Shown here one piece after another: positions 63,701 through 64,000 of a stretch of 64,000 nt of DNA. The position numbers and the translations under genes are program-made. Source of the DNA: Candidatus Poribacteria bacterium (GTDB taxonomy: Bacteria > Poribacteria > WGA-4E > WGA-3G); the NCBI GenBank assembly GCA_028821605.1, contig JAPPFM010000041.1, forward strand, positions 225,728 to 289,727, in the 5' to 3' direction. Under the pieces are notes generated by a model. It did no database searches and was not told the origin of the DNA. It saw nothing but the letters and a program-made list of their open reading frames with translations. Positions within the stretch are counted from its first letter, which is position 1, and the number at the start of each line of letters is the position of its first letter.

Positions 63701-63900
63701 TCAATCTGACCCAGTATTTTACGGATGTGCCTGTTGAGGTGTGGGAATATGAGGTCGGTGCGTATCAGGTGTGTGAGAAGTGGTTGAAGGATCGGCGCGG
63801 AGAAGCGTTAAGTCGTGCAGCGTTGCAGCAGTATCGCGCGATTCTGGTGGCTGTGGCGGAGACGCTTCGGGTTATGGCGGAGATTGATGGGGTTTCCTAA
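60793..63900 (+). CDS. Type ISP/Eco57I-like DNA methyltransferase, paralogue 2
   Basis: 1035 residues. The N-terminus has a nuclease-like core with Asp66 in RPDFIAMDG, but the next motif reads Glu80-Ala-Glu82 (GYIEAER) where a catalytic Lys is expected, so cleavage may be lost. Methyltransferase motif I LDPATGTGGF (Asp354) and motif IV GNPPYTRH (Asn473) are intact. The last third is a target-recognition region (INYRPFDTRWTYYTGRSK, then LYSPTYRERYYEFLKYDFPR, cut here at YSPTYRERYYEFLKYDF). In-frame repeat GATCGGAGGTCGCTCC near 63594 gives SEVAPTG. No Shine-Dalgarno sequence is obvious. It shares its layout with the protein at 6988-10056, but the target-recognition regions differ. Confidence 0.85.
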   Translation: MNFQTYCDRYLQNIHQTQTSTEATPELSLYPHLQAFLEKLFIDHFRRDTVRLTQEPRQLEQIGRPDFIAMDGLLPIGYIEAERYGRNLDNLTGHAEAQNARFIENLDNFILTNFVEFRLYADGTLRATASVEDGSENLEVLLERFLNAGHVQITSPETLARYLARRTRELQTQIATTLSDEDSEIYRMFSAFRETLISTLTPDDFADMYAQTLAYGLFAARCTLPNATNFSRYTAAEALPRSNPFLIQLFYHVASPTLETNITYILDDIAVLLRNVPTEMLRTAFAARNHLEDPVIHFYETFLAEYDPQRRVDRGVYYTPPQVISYIVRSVDSLLRTELNRSDGLADDRTLILDPATGTGGFLLTVLDHIRESVTETYGTGEWNQYINAALVKRIFGFELLVAPYTIAHLKLSLFLQAQGWHADERLGIYLTNTLENPGEMQPSLPFAEFISDEANAALSVKRDEPLLVILGNPPYTRHSANPSRVKGNLTFIGELIEDYKQVDGQPLGEATPKALQDDYVKFIRWAQWRIDKNGEGIMGYIVNNNFLDAPTVRGMRQSLLEDFNIIYLLNLHGSNRRTEAVPEAQRDENVFDISQGVCILLCVKESNNPAPAKVYYTDMWGSREKKYNTLSEADVKPMMQTAQNELQPTSPYYLFVPQATDYSAEYEIGWKITDIFQTSSIGIVTARDKLTIHWTAEDIRETVSDFASLSVNEAQKEYNLRKDTRDWKVHLAQADLRNHPDADQHVRPINYRPFDTRWTYYTGRSKGFHCMPRPENMPHLFTENLALSVCRIVKGPSWQHVLITDKITENCYISNTTSESGHVFPLYLYPDPEELGISIERSLNFKPTFLTALSEALGLRQVAPFNLPEGVSPEDTLAYLYAVLYSPTYRERYYEFLKYDFPRIPLPQDIDQFRTLAALGQRLIDCHLLRESRSEVAPTGRAVSAVHRFEGEGDGVVSQMRYSDERVWINLTQYFTDVPVEVWEYEVGAYQVCEKWLKDRRGEALSRAALQQYRAILVAVAETLRVMAEIDGVS

Positions 63901-63931
63901 CCTCTCCTACCGCCAATATCCAAGTAATCAT

Positions 63932-64000
63932 GGGTTTTACTATAATTAGGACTTACGCAATAATGTTTGACATAACCTCATAGAAGGGGTAATATGTTCT
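63932..64000. mobile_element. Start of an element at the right edge (partial)
   Basis: GGGTTTTACTATA (63932-63944), the end of the MITE type seen at 49459 and 51237, is followed at once by TAGGACTTACGCA (63947-63959), the end of the second type. The body continues beyond the window. Confidence 0.55.

Overview
The window looks like a chromosomal segment of an uncultured, diderm, sponge-associated-type bacterium, most probably a Candidatus Poribacterium. This is an inference from style, not from a marker gene. The style includes secreted LamG, NPCBM, FG-GAP/ASPIC and SUMF1-like proteins, a gingipain/PorU-like giant protein with a type IX-like C-terminus, EutN/CcmL shell proteins, heparinase-like and ceramidase-like enzymes, and almost every intergenic gap filled by heptanucleotide repeats and small palindromic elements. 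Base composition is moderate. I saw no rRNA, tRNA, CRISPR array, prophage or transposase gene.

Layout. 1-3.1 kb: end of an outer-membrane barrel gene, a neutral-ceramidase-like enzyme, a SUMF1-type secreted protein and a small membrane protein. 3.3-6.2 kb (minus): dapA, dapF and a DusB-type dihydrouridine synthase. 6.2-6.8 kb (minus): a toxin-antitoxin-like pair whose RelE-like toxin is interrupted by an amber codon. 7-10 kb: a large PD-(D/E)xK/Eco57I-like (type ISP-like) methyltransferase. 10.1-11.5 kb: a secreted SNase-like nuclease and a peroxiredoxin-like gene with an in-frame UGA where the peroxidatic Cys is expected (candidate selenoprotein). 11.5-16 kb: riboflavin genes ribD-ribE-ribBA-ribH plus hisH. 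16.1-20.5 kb: an NtrB/NtrC-like two-component pair, two tandem EutN/CcmL shell-protein genes and a lipoprotein. 20.9-26 kb: the PorU/gingipain-like protein. 26-28.9 kb (minus): an ankyrin-like gene followed by two tandem paralogues, each split by the same A-AAA-AAG slippery heptamer. 29-32.7 kb: a GNAT protein, ndk and two secreted carbohydrate-binding-type proteins that share a C-terminal motif. 32.9-38.8 kb (minus): TPR, CRTAC1-like, ATP-grasp and aldolase-like proteins. 38.9-49.1 kb (minus): the core cluster rpsB-tsf-frr-cdsA-dxr-rseP-udg-priA, without pyrH and uppS. 49.6-57.3 kb: phosphotransferase, amidohydrolase, queE, VOC protein, two STAS proteins and a heparinase II/III-like protein. 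57.6-63.9 kb: an accessory island with an HNH-WYL protein, an AAA ATPase-nuclease fusion and a second type ISP-like methyltransferase.

The most interesting signals are: (i) a conserved dnaX-type -1 frameshift site in two diverged tandem paralogues; (ii) the candidate Sec codon followed by a SECIS-like hairpin; (iii) palindromic repeats inserted in frame inside at least five coding genes, including a 54-bp element that also sits in four intergenic gaps; (iv) a signal peptide written in heptamer repeats; (v) two candidate leaderless genes with identical promoter-to-ATG geometry. All functional calls are from reading the sequence; no database search was run.
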